Assembly (NCBI GenBank): GCA_965243635.1
Contig: OZ251574.1
Coordinates: 4,278,001-4,342,000 of the forward strand
Reading direction: 5' to 3'
DNA from: Rs1 sp000416275
GTDB taxonomy: Bacteria; Pseudomonadota; Gammaproteobacteria; Pseudomonadales; Balneatricaceae
DNA: 64,000 nucleotides
A program made the position numbers and the translations under genes. Positions 45,133 to 53,414 of this stretch are shown piece after piece; positions within the stretch are counted from its first letter, which is position 1, and each line of letters starts with the position of its first letter. Under the pieces are notes generated by a model. The model was not told the origin of the DNA. It did no database searches and saw only the letters and a program-made list of their open reading frames with translations.

Positions 45133-46002
45133 ATGACCAACAAATCTGCAGCATTTATCGGCCTTGGTGTTATGGGCTACCCTATGGCTGGGCACCTTGA
45201 AACTGCTGGCATCAAAACCACGGTCTACAATCGCAGTCAGCAAAAAGCACTCAACTGGAGCGAGCAACACGGCGGCCAGCATGCTGCCACTCCCAGAGAA
45301 GCAGCGATCAATGCTGATATTGTGTTTATTTGTGTCGGTAATGATGATGACGTAAGAAGTGTAGTATACGGTGCCGATGGTGTTTTAGCGGGATTAAAAG
45401 CGGGAGCTATTTTAGTCGATCACACCACCACATCCGCGACCTTGGCCGTAGAATTACAAGCTGCCTGTCAAAAACAAGCGGTTACATTTATCGATGCACC
45501 GGTATCCGGAGGTCAGGCAGGTGCTGAAAACGGCAAGCTAACAGTGATGTGCGGGGGTCAGCAGGCCAGCTTTGATCTCGCGGTACCTTTCATGGAAAGC
45601 TATGCTCAACAAATCCAATTACTCGGCGAGAACGGTCAGGGACAGCGCTGTAAGATGGTCAATCAAATTTGTATTGCCGGAGTACTGCAAGGGCTATCTG
45701 AAGCATTAAAACTCGCCCAAAGTGCCAATTTAGATATTCCACAAGTAGTTAATACCCTGAAACATGGAGCAGCGGGTTCCTGGCAGCTGGAAAATCGCCT
45801 AGAGAGCATGGGCCAAGATAAATTCGACTTCGGTTTTGCAATCGATTGGATGCGCAAAGATCTGGGCATTTGTCTCGAAGAAGCGGCTAGTCACAATTTA
45901 GAGCTGCTGCTAACTCAAGATGTCGATCGCCGTTACGCGAAATTACAAGCGGCTGGTTTCGGCAGAATGGACACCTCATCGCTGGTTAAATCATTGTCAT
46001 AA
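45133..46002 (+). CDS. NAD(P)-dependent beta-hydroxyacid dehydrogenase family protein
   Basis: A 289-residue dehydrogenase of the 3-hydroxyisobutyrate / tartronate semialdehyde reductase group. The Rossmann motif is AAFIGLGVMGYPMAGHLETA, the substrate loop DAPVSGGQAGAENGKLTVMC, and the catalytic lysine lies in RCKMVNQICIAGVLQGLSEA. It oxidises or reduces a small beta-hydroxy acid. A ribosome-binding site AAGGAGC precedes the ATG. It is divergent from the MocR regulator, which suggests specific induction. The exact substrate cannot be assigned. Confidence 0.9.
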   Translation: MTNKSAAFIGLGVMGYPMAGHLETAGIKTTVYNRSQQKALNWSEQHGGQHAATPREAAINADIVFICVGNDDDVRSVVYGADGVLAGLKAGAILVDHTTTSATLAVELQAACQKQAVTFIDAPVSGGQAGAENGKLTVMCGGQQASFDLAVPFMESYAQQIQLLGENGQGQRCKMVNQICIAGVLQGLSEALKLAQSANLDIPQVVNTLKHGAAGSWQLENRLESMGQDKFDFGFAIDWMRKDLGICLEEAASHNLELLLTQDVDRRYAKLQAAGFGRMDTSSLVKSLS

Positions 46003-46282
46003 CCATAAAACAGCTTGATTGAAGCTCTAATTACTGCGAGAGGCTCGCTATATTCTGCACCGAGCTTTTCGGCTACTCAGCTGGTGCTATTTTAAGTAAC
46101 AGCTGAATCAGGTACTTGCATGTTTTCAGACAGATACGCAGGTAACGGCCAGGCACTGAGCAGTATCACTGACTAATCATCGACTACTGTTATCCGCACC
46201 ACTTTACTTAGTTTTATAGCCATTCAAATTACCGTTTCGCTTGCAATAGGCCCCGTTTGCCAACGGCCAAAGAGCGAGCAAG

Positions 46283-47134
46283 TTATTCCCTGCCTGCTTT
46301 AACTAGCGGCCCGAGACTGTTAAGGTAATCATTGTTAAAACCATCTTGATAGACGCCGAAGTCAACCGCCCTATCCCTAAAGCTTTTTAAAGGCTGGCCT
46401 AAGCCACCCATAATTCCTTTAGTACGCTGTCGCCGCACTTGGTCTAAGTCTATTTCAATGGGAATAATTTGCTCGACCTCCCCGGCCTGATGTAAAATTT
46501 TGCCCGCTGGATCGACGATAATTGAACGGCCATTTCCCCCGTCAGATAGACCGTTGATGTCCACAAAGTAACACTGATTAAGCGCGGCTGTCGCCACCGC
46601 ATTGGCCAGCTCTATATCTCTATCGATAGTCCCGGTTAAAGTAGGGTGGATAATCACTTCTGCACCAAGGGCGGTCAGGGTTCTACTAGTCTCTGGAAAC
46701 CAGGCATCGTAGCAGATAGACAGGCCAAAACGCCCCACGTGTGGCACGTCAAATAGACAAAACTCACTGCCGGCGGTGATTCCCGTTTCATAGGGCATAA
46801 ACGGGAACATTTTATGGTAGCGATTAACAATTGTCCCCTCTGGGTTGATCACAATAGACGTATTGTAAATCCTGTCTCCAACACGCTCAAAATGAGAGCC
46901 CGGTATTAGCCATAAGCCGTAGCGCTCAGCCAGTTCACATAACTTTAGCTCTGTATCAGATCCTTTCACTACAGCCAGCGCAGGATCAGGCCCCGCGACT
47001 GCTAACTCGCTAAACACTGCCATTTTCACCCAGGGAAAGCGAAACACTAAGCTAGCTAATTGTCTTTCTATCTCGTGTAAATTATCTTTTGCTGATACAT
47101 GCATTTGCATACCAGCGATAGCAAAAGGTGTCAT
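46283..47134 (-). CDS. carbon-nitrogen hydrolase (nitrilase superfamily)
   Basis: A 283-residue amidase-type enzyme. The Glu-Lys-Cys catalytic triad is visible: E in MAVFSELAVAGPDP, K in VNRYHKMFPFMPYE and C in GLSICYDAWFPETSR. Other conserved parts are LIPGSHFERVGDRIYNTSIV and YFVDINGLSDGGNGRSIIVD. It hydrolyses a carbon-nitrogen bond of a small amide, carbamoyl compound or nitrile. It lies on the same strand as the C45-like hydrolase but about 370 bases apart, with a relic of a family A element between them. Substrate is unknown. Confidence 0.85.
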   Translation of the reverse strand: MTPFAIAGMQMHVSAKDNLHEIERQLASLVFRFPWVKMAVFSELAVAGPDPALAVVKGSDTELKLCELAERYGLWLIPGSHFERVGDRIYNTSIVINPEGTIVNRYHKMFPFMPYETGITAGSEFCLFDVPHVGRFGLSICYDAWFPETSRTLTALGAEVIIHPTLTGTIDRDIELANAVATAALNQCYFVDINGLSDGGNGRSIIVDPAGKILHQAGEVEQIIPIEIDLDQVRRQRTKGIMGGLGQPLKSFRDRAVDFGVYQDGFNNDYLNSLGPLVKAGRE

Positions 47135-47222
47135 ATCGTTCCTTATTTATAGACAAGAATCATCGCTAAACAATCCTAATCAGGGCTAGTTTCTACCAGA
47201 TATAGCGAAACTTATTAAAATC

Positions 47223-47426
47223 TCAATCAGTGATTTAGCTGCAACGAATAGCCGAACTATTGATTACAAACCGAATAAAAAACATCCACTGAACCTACAG
47301 ATTTTATGCAGGGGTACATTTATTTAGCGAATCCAGGGCTCATATAAGCTTGCAGCTAAGATTTTCATTTCCACTGTAGAGGCAATATTTTACACTCTAT
47401 CTTCACTTTGAAGACTCGGGTTCAGG
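47223..47426. repeat. degenerate family A element with internal insertion
   Basis: The ends (CAATCAGTGATTTAGCTGCA and CACTTTGAAGACTCGGGTTC) and several inner blocks match family A in inverted orientation. About 45 extra bases interrupt the middle and many positions have drifted. It is an old copy. The rest of 47135-47500 holds nothing recognised. Confidence 0.65.
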
Positions 47427-47500
47427 TACAAAAAACACACTAGTGCTCTAGTCTATTTCGCATTATCCTTACAACTCTCGACAACACCTTCGACCAGCAC

Positions 47501-48523
47501 TCAACTCTTTTGCGGTACTATTTTAGGGATATTTAAGCTGGAGATACCAAGGTCTATATAAGTTATTTGCCGCTCTTCCTCAGTAAAATCAATAAAGCTC
47601 TGCAGCCAGTGTTGATCTTTCCAAATAATCTCCATGACTCCCTCTGTAGGGCGGTATAGAGTGGTGTATAAGGTACCAAAGCCGCGCTTAAAAGCATCAC
47701 TGTACAGGGGAGGCTGTAAAAAACTTTGGATGAAGCGTGCAGATGTTTGGTATTCACTCCTCAAGCTTTGATCTAAAAAGATTAAACGTTCCACAGTCTT
47801 CGTGGCCACCGCATGCCGTCTCCAAGCGATTTTTTCCTGGTGGTTGGTGGCCGCTAAATCATCGAGTATCACCGCTGCACTATTTGGCGATAACCACACA
47901 GTCACGGCATACCCTTGATAGTCTACAATCGTCAAATTATAAGCCATGTGACAGGGAATTTTTTTAAGTGCCGCCACCGCTTCCGCAGTCGTATCACAAG
48001 TCTCTAATATATACCTCACTATTAGCGGTATACCGAAACCTGAGCCACCTTCAGTTTTACCGCCAAAGGCTAATGAAATGGCCAAGCCCGAATCATTCAT
48101 ACCATCGACCAGCCCCCACAGGCAATCCGACATACCTATGACCTGGCGCTTATCCCACTTGGTTTTAACAATCACACCTTCTGTATACAGAGGATGGTAA
48201 TCGTAATTTCTGATTAAAAAAACTTCATTATGTCTACGCCACACGGCTTGTGAACAGCCGGAAAAGTACATCGGTGGGTTATACATAGAAATGGCTCTGG
48301 CCGCTGCATCACTACCACCCGCTAACGCTACTAACTGCTGGTAAATAGGGAGAATTTCAGGCATATGTTTTTTCAACTGATTAAGACAAGTCAAGTATCT
48401 TGGCCTGGCATTTACACCCTCAGAAAAATACCATTTTTTATAGCTAGGCCACATTTGGTTAAAGTATTTTTGCCACTTCAAACCCGGCTGTGCTTCATCT
48501 ATTGATTGAAATTTATATGTCAT
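47501..48523 (-). CDS. C45-family-like Ntn hydrolase (acyl-CoA:6-aminopenicillanate acyltransferase type)
   Basis: A 340-residue protein of the linear-amide Ntn-hydrolase group. The likely nucleophile cysteine is in MYFSGCSQAVWRRHNEVFLI, followed by RNYDYHPLYTEGVIV (the RNxDW-like motif), GMSDCLWGLVDGMNDSGLAI and ALKKIPCHMAYNLTIVDYQG. Such enzymes cleave or transfer acyl groups on amides and often need autocatalytic processing to expose the cysteine; here the cysteine is well inside the chain, so processing would be required. The adjacent nitrilase-family gene suggests amide breakdown. The substrate is unknown. Confidence 0.72.
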   Translation of the reverse strand: MTYKFQSIDEAQPGLKWQKYFNQMWPSYKKWYFSEGVNARPRYLTCLNQLKKHMPEILPIYQQLVALAGGSDAAARAISMYNPPMYFSGCSQAVWRRHNEVFLIRNYDYHPLYTEGVIVKTKWDKRQVIGMSDCLWGLVDGMNDSGLAISLAFGGKTEGGSGFGIPLIVRYILETCDTTAEAVAALKKIPCHMAYNLTIVDYQGYAVTVWLSPNSAAVILDDLAATNHQEKIAWRRHAVATKTVERLIFLDQSLRSEYQTSARFIQSFLQPPLYSDAFKRGFGTLYTTLYRPTEGVMEIIWKDQHWLQSFIDFTEEERQITYIDLGISSLNIPKIVPQKS

Positions 48524-48653
48524 ATAATAGTACGGTTAAGTACTCCTAGTTATCACCTGATATGGAATGTTTTTTAAATAATTGATTCAAGAGAGCATAC
48601 CAACTATCAATAGATGATGATTAACCTACCTGAGAAAAGCTAATTATTGATCT

Positions 48654-48879
48654 GAGACCTCTGAAGAACTTACCCAGAGGGTATGATAACTACGCTCGGT
48701 AATACGGCGTTAAAAACCGGCTCAACATGCTCATTTACACCTGTAATACCCATAAACAGGGGCACACTGTACCCAAAGTGAGAGGCATACTATGCCCAAA
48801 GTAAGGGGCGCACTGACTCCGCTATCTCGCCAGTTTTTGGCTTGTCTTACCTTCGCTCGCAACGTTATGCAGAGGTCTC
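48654..48879. repeat. miniature inverted-repeat element, family B, three-unit copy
   Basis: A 226-bp copy flanked by GATCT on both sides (48649-48653 and 48880-48884). Ends read GAGACCTCTG and GCAGAGGTCTC. The loop has three successive 23-bp units. It lies just after the ATP-grasp gene's stop codon. Confidence 0.93.
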
Positions 48880-48885
48880 GATCTA

Positions 48886-50370
48886 TTACAAAATTTTGAA
48901 TGCTCCAGCAGTTAATGAGCTTGGAGAATGCGCAACTTCCACTTGAGCATCGGAGAGTTCAATACTCTTATAGCTATTACGAATACCATCAATCCAAGCC
49001 ATTGCCCGATCATTCAATGCAAAATCATCAGTCATCAGGCGCCCTCGAGTAATTAAAATCCCTAAATCTGCCCCTTCATATTCATAGTCATTACTATCAC
49101 TGATACGTAAGAAAAACGCTTCATTATCCGTTTCTACTGCGCGGCGACGATAATCAAAATAACTAAAGCTAACACTGCCGTCTTCATCCATTGTATAAAT
49201 ACCAGATTCAGGCGCTTCAGTTATAAGTGCAACTGTTTCATCGGTGTGTTTAATCACTAATTGCGACCAACTATCTATATTATCTTCTGCTGCCCAACGC
49301 GCATTCAAAGCTTCGACATCAAAATCAAACTCTACGTCACAAAACTCTAATAAGTGGAACAAAAACAAAGGCGCATCCGCATGCGCGAAGGCGGCGTGAT
49401 TGGTTAAAGAGCTGGCACCTGTCACTCTCGGGTTAAGCTCTCCAAGATAGACTTCGCCCGTGTCAGTATCCAGCAAGAAATCTAATTCAAAGTAACCTCG
49501 ATAGCCTTCCGCTCGCAGTGCTTCGCCGAAAGCAAAAGTATAGTCGCGTGCTTTAGTTCGTATTTCATCGGTAAAGGCGCCGGCATATATTTCATTGCCA
49601 CACCAACCTCCTTTGTAAGGAGTCAACTCTTTAAAACCGACTAATTCTGTCATTAAAGGTCCGACTACAGTACCTTTTTGGGTGGTACAAGCTTCAATTG
49701 CCGAACCTCGACAATTAATACGCTTCATTACTTTAATCTCTTCGCCGCACTCTATTTCTGCTGCGTACTTATTGTATTCCTCGCGATTCGAAATAAAGTA
49801 AGTGGTATGCCCCGAATCACCAAAGGCAGTTTGCAGTACTAGATCATCACCAAGCCCCTCTTCTATACACAACTGCTGCAAATGCTGATAGTTTTCTATC
49901 TTAGATAAAAGATTGGGTACACTAGGCACTCCTGCCCGGTCTCCAATTCGTACTGTTTCTATCTTATTATCCAATTTACTGCGCAGACTGGCGCTGGGAA
50001 AACACACTGCTAAATTTAGCGCTTCGCACAACTGTTCGGTTTTTTGATCAAACATCAAAAATATTGCTTTACCCTTTTCGCCCTCATTTGCCCGGTTGGC
50101 GATATAGTCAACCACGTCTTTATGCTCTAACAAATAGTTATTGATATCTTCAATACTCTCAAACTCTACGTGCGGTAATTCACTGGGGATAAAGACGCTG
50201 GGATGTCGGCCATCAAAACAATCAAGATAATTTATATATCGAAAATTTTTCACCCAGGTCGAGATCCCCAACAAATTGAAATTAGTCGCACTGATAAAGT
50301 ACATAGGTGTTTCATTTCTTAAGAAATAGCGTCTAATATCTGATAGATTTTTTAGAATAGGCTTACTCAT
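48886..50370 (-). CDS. ATP-grasp family protein (biotin carboxylase-like)
   Basis: A 494-residue protein from the ATG at 50370. Its ATP-grasp core has LRSKLDNKIETVRIGDRAGV, LVLQTAFGDSGHTTYFISNR, IKVMKRINCRGSAIEACTTQ, and the metal-binding GYFELDFLLDTDTGEVYLGE followed by NPRVTGASSLTNHA. It resembles biotin carboxylase and carbamoyl-phosphate synthase ATP domains but lacks a biotinyl domain. It should ligate an acid to a nucleophile with ATP. A longer frame to 50631 reads through the decarboxylase remnant antisense-free region and lacks homology, so I exclude it. The upstream decarboxylase fragment (37 bases away) suggests a former amino acid or polyamine operon. Confidence 0.75.
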   Translation of the reverse strand: MSKPILKNLSDIRRYFLRNETPMYFISATNFNLLGISTWVKNFRYINYLDCFDGRHPSVFIPSELPHVEFESIEDINNYLLEHKDVVDYIANRANEGEKGKAIFLMFDQKTEQLCEALNLAVCFPSASLRSKLDNKIETVRIGDRAGVPSVPNLLSKIENYQHLQQLCIEEGLGDDLVLQTAFGDSGHTTYFISNREEYNKYAAEIECGEEIKVMKRINCRGSAIEACTTQKGTVVGPLMTELVGFKELTPYKGGWCGNEIYAGAFTDEIRTKARDYTFAFGEALRAEGYRGYFELDFLLDTDTGEVYLGELNPRVTGASSLTNHAAFAHADAPLFLFHLLEFCDVEFDFDVEALNARWAAEDNIDSWSQLVIKHTDETVALITEAPESGIYTMDEDGSVSFSYFDYRRRAVETDNEAFFLRISDSNDYEYEGADLGILITRGRLMTDDFALNDRAMAWIDGIRNSYKSIELSDAQVEVAHSPSSLTAGAFKIL

Positions 50371-50407
50371 TGTTGATTCATCCTTTCGCTCAGTTTCACA
50401 ATTTTTA

Positions 50408-50745
50408 TTATCTGGCTTTTTTATTTCTGACGATTTTTTCTTTGACTGGCTTGGATTTTTCGACAACCACTTCAATTGGAGTAATTGCTGCAGAAACAGC
50501 CAAAAGCGGGCTATTTTTGATGATAACTGACTCCAGTGCTGCTGCTGTGAGCACCCCGAGCCCAAAATCCGGACGGTAGTTATAAATTTCTGACACGTCC
50601 AATGCCAACATATAATCAATAATTTCTTCACTTATCACTTGTCCTGGTACTAATATTGGGAACCCTGGAGGGTATGGAATGACAAAACTAGTAGAGACTA
50701 ACTCTCTGGTTTTCATCAACTAGTGCATCTCACCTTTGCCAAAAT
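50408..50745 (-). pseudogene. C-terminal remnant of an Orn/Lys/Arg decarboxylase
   Basis: The reading frame gives TRELVSTSFVIPYPPGFPIL, VPGQVISEEIIDYMLALDVS and EIYNYRPDFGLGVL, the C-terminal domain of PLP-dependent Orn/Lys/Arg decarboxylases (VPYPPGIPxLxPGE motif). In-frame homology-like sequence continues a little upstream past a TAG at 50720-50722, then ends at the family A element starting 50746. The PLP domain and the rest, some 600 residues, are absent. It is a truncated remnant and no decarboxylase can be made. The remaining frame could yield a 100-residue orphan domain. Confidence 0.75.
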
Positions 50746-50905
50746 CCTGAATCAGTGACTTCAAAGTGAATACAGAGTGTAAGATATTGGTTTTACGGTG
50801 CAATTGAAAAATCTTGGCTGCACCCGTAGGTTCAGCGGATATTTTTCTAACCGCTGTAAAATCAATAGCTTGCGCTATGTGGTGCAGTGAAGTCACGGAT
50901 TCAGG
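50746..50905. repeat. miniature inverted-repeat element, family A, copy 4
   Basis: A 160-bp copy with good ends (CCTGAATCAGTGACTTCA at left, its near-complement at right). Unlike the other three full copies its flanks differ (AAAAT at left, TTATA at right), so no target duplication is seen. It marks the break in the decarboxylase remnant. Confidence 0.9.
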
Positions 50906-51130
50906 TTATAGACAGTATTCTTATGTTTGCAGTACTAATCCTTAAGCAACATACTAATGAACAGTAGTTTAATGAAACACAGTCCTAGCTAAACTTCAAC
51001 TGCATTATTTTAATTACAATTTTTTGAATATCGAAGATATAGTATTAATCATTGATCTCATTATCTTTTATTACCAATAAGTTCATCAAAAGCACTTTAA
51101 TCTGAACACATAATTTCACTAACCTGCACT

Positions 51131-51159
51131 TCTACTCAGACAAAATCTATCTGAGTAGA
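51131..51159. promoter_or_regulatory. perfect 10-bp inverted repeat upstream of betI
   Basis: TCTACTCAGA (51131-51140) and TCTGAGTAGA (51150-51159) form a perfect hairpin with a 9-base loop. No T tract follows, so it is more likely an operator or an RNA hairpin than a terminator. The rest of 50906-51243 shows no gene. Confidence 0.4.
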
Positions 51160-51243
51160 TGTACAGGTAGTGACCTTTTAAATCAGCAGACAATTAGAAT
51201 TAGCCATTTTTTGATCTAAAGGCGACATTATTAGTTAAGTATC

Positions 51244-51291
51244 TTGACAGTAAATTAATAATCGAATATTTTTATTAAATGAGCATTTAAT
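51244..51291 (+). promoter_or_regulatory. betI promoter and candidate BetI operator
   Basis: TTGACA at 51244-51249 and TATTTT at 51267-51272 are 17 bases apart, a good sigma-70 promoter about 55 bases before the betI ATG. Overlapping the start region is the palindrome ATTAAATG-AG-CATTTAAT at 51274-51291, in the place and with the symmetry expected of a BetI (TetR-family) operator. The element differs from the E. coli site, so this is inference. Confidence 0.6.
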
Positions 51292-51326
51292 TAAACCAAC
51301 ATTCAACAAAAAGGAATCTACAATCC

Positions 51327-51944
51327 ATGCCTAAAGTAGGTATGCCGGCAATTCGAAAGCCTCAGTTAATCGAAGCCACAATCGAGGCGATTAACGATGT
51401 TGGTCTACAGAAGGCCAGCGTGGTGATGATCAGCAGTTACGCTGGAGTATCGCCAGCCATCATCAATCATTACTTCGGCGGTAAAGATGGTTTATTAGAA
51501 GAGACCATGCGCAGTATTTTACGCCAGCTATCACAAGGCGTTCAGCGGCGCTTGGCGCTCTGCGATAAAAATGATGTCAATGCGCGTATTAAGGCAATTG
51601 TCGGTGGTAACTTTGACCCTCGACAAGTCGATGCCAAGGTGGTTAAAACCTGGTTGACTTTTTGGTCGCAAGCTATGCATCAACCGCAGCTGTACAGGTT
51701 ACAGCGAGTGAATGAAAAACGACTTTTATCGCACTTATTACTCGAGTTAAAAAGAGTTCTACCCGCCGATCGGGCAAAATTTGTCGCGCTGTCGATTGCC
51801 GCGCTGATCGATGGAATTTGGCTGCGTGGATCGCTTAACCCGCATGGCATTGACAGTGATTTAGCGCAGCGTATTATCGCCGATTATTTAGAAAAACAAC
51901 TTCCTGATGAGACGATTTGTTTCAACAGAGCATCCAGCAATTAA
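51327..51944 (+). CDS. betI: choline-responsive transcriptional repressor BetI
   Basis: A 205-residue TetR-family repressor beginning MPKVGMPAIRKPQLIEATIE, with the HTH AINDVGLQKASVVMISSYAG and VSPAIINHYFGGKDGLLEET typical of BetI. It represses bet genes until choline is present. It leads the betIBA-choXWV cluster, 12 bases ahead of betB. AAAGGAA lies ahead of the ATG. Confidence 0.94.
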   Translation: MPKVGMPAIRKPQLIEATIEAINDVGLQKASVVMISSYAGVSPAIINHYFGGKDGLLEETMRSILRQLSQGVQRRLALCDKNDVNARIKAIVGGNFDPRQVDAKVVKTWLTFWSQAMHQPQLYRLQRVNEKRLLSHLLLELKRVLPADRAKFVALSIAALIDGIWLRGSLNPHGIDSDLAQRIIADYLEKQLPDETICFNRASSN

Positions 51945-51956
51945 AAGAATATACCT

Positions 51957-53414
51957 ATGAAATCAACGCAATTATATATACATGGTCAATACTGCGACGC
52001 AACATCTGGCAGTAGTTTTGAAAATTATAACCCCGCCACTGGCGAGCTGTTAGCCAACGTGCAAATAGCCGCGGCGCAAGATGTCGACAAGGCGGTCGCC
52101 TCGGCATTAAAAGGCTTTCAAATTTGGTCGGCAATGAGCGGCACTGAACGCGGCAGAATACTGCTGCGCGCCGTGGCTATTCTACGCGAGCGAAATGCTG
52201 AACTAGCCATGCTAGAAGTACTAGATACCGGCAAGCCTATCCAAGAAGCGGACTGCGTCGACATCGAAACAGGTGCGGATGTGATTGAATATTATGCCGG
52301 ACTTGCGACTACTATCAGTGGTCAGCAGCAAGATTTAGGCGGCAGCAATTTTTACTATTCACGTCGTGAACCGCTGGGGGTGTGCGCTGGTATAGGGGCA
52401 TGGAATTACCCGATACAAATCGCTATGTGGAAATCTGGCCCGGCGCTCGCCGCCGGTAATGCGATGATCTTTAAGCCCTCTGAAGAAACCCCTTTAAGTG
52501 TCTTAAAGCTGGCTGAGATATACACTGAAGCGGGCTTGCCAGACGGGGTTTTTAATGTTGTGCAAGGCGATGGAAAAGTCGGACAAGCACTCTCCCGCCA
52601 CCCGGGCATAGCCAAAGTATCGTTTACCGGTGAATGCGGTACCGGTAAAAAAGTGATGGCGGATGCCGCTGGATCCTTAAAAGAGGTGACGATGGAGCTC
52701 GGCGGTAAATCGGCATTTATCGCCTTTGCCGATGCCAATTTGGAAAATGCTGTTTCGGGAGCACTGCTGGCTAATTTTTATACGCAAGGTGAAGTATGCA
52801 CTAACGGTACTAGAGTGTTCGTACACAGCAGTATCTACGACCAGTTTGTGGAAAAAATCCAGCAGCGCACTGAAAAAATGGTTATCGGAGATCCCACTGA
52901 TAGCAACACACAAGTCGGTTCTTTAATATCCAAAGATCATATGCAAAAAGTACTCGGCTATATAGAAGCGGCAAAGCAGGCTGGCGCAAGGCTAGTGTGC
53001 GGCGGTCAGCAAGTGACTGAGAATGGCCTAGGTAGGGGCTGTTTTGTGCAACCGACGGTATTTGCTGATTGCAGCGACGATATGCCCAACGTTAAAGAGG
53101 AAATTTTCGGTCCGGTAATGTCCATTTTAAAGTTTGAAACTGAAGAAGAAGTCATTCAAAGAGCCAATAATACCGAGTTCGGTTTAGCCGCAGGCTTATT
53201 TACCACTGACTTTGCACGGGCTCATCGAGTCATTGCTAAGCTGCAGGCGGGGATCTGCTGGATTAACACTTGGGGTAGTTCTCCTGCGCAAATGCCAGTC
53301 GGAGGCTACAAGCAATCGGGTATCGGCCGTGAAAATGGCATTGATACGCTAAATCAATACACCCAAGTTAAAAGTGTCTACGTAGAATTGGGAGATGTCG
53401 AGTGCCCGTATTAA
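51957..53414 (+). CDS. betB: betaine aldehyde dehydrogenase
   Basis: A 485-residue aldehyde dehydrogenase converting betaine aldehyde to glycine betaine. Conserved parts: GAWNYPIQIAMWKSGPALAA, FNVVQGDGKVGQALSRHPGI, general-base glutamate in TMELGGKSAFIAFADANLEN, nucleophile cysteine in FYTQGEVCTNGTRVFVHSSI, and EEIFGPVMSILKFETEEEVI. It is the standard BetB length. Its stop overlaps the GTG start of betA by 13 bases, indicating translational coupling. Confidence 0.96.
   Translation: MKSTQLYIHGQYCDATSGSSFENYNPATGELLANVQIAAAQDVDKAVASALKGFQIWSAMSGTERGRILLRAVAILRERNAELAMLEVLDTGKPIQEADCVDIETGADVIEYYAGLATTISGQQQDLGGSNFYYSRREPLGVCAGIGAWNYPIQIAMWKSGPALAAGNAMIFKPSEETPLSVLKLAEIYTEAGLPDGVFNVVQGDGKVGQALSRHPGIAKVSFTGECGTGKKVMADAAGSLKEVTMELGGKSAFIAFADANLENAVSGALLANFYTQGEVCTNGTRVFVHSSIYDQFVEKIQQRTEKMVIGDPTDSNTQVGSLISKDHMQKVLGYIEAAKQAGARLVCGGQQVTENGLGRGCFVQPTVFADCSDDMPNVKEEIFGPVMSILKFETEEEVIQRANNTEFGLAAGLFTTDFARAHRVIAKLQAGICWINTWGSSPAQMPVGGYKQSGIGRENGIDTLNQYTQVKSVYVELGDVECPY

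Noticed and set aside
50371..50631. 87-residue N-terminal extension of the ATP-grasp gene
   Set aside because: It overlaps the decarboxylase remnant in another frame and has low-complexity basic sequence; the ATG at 50370 begins the conserved region.
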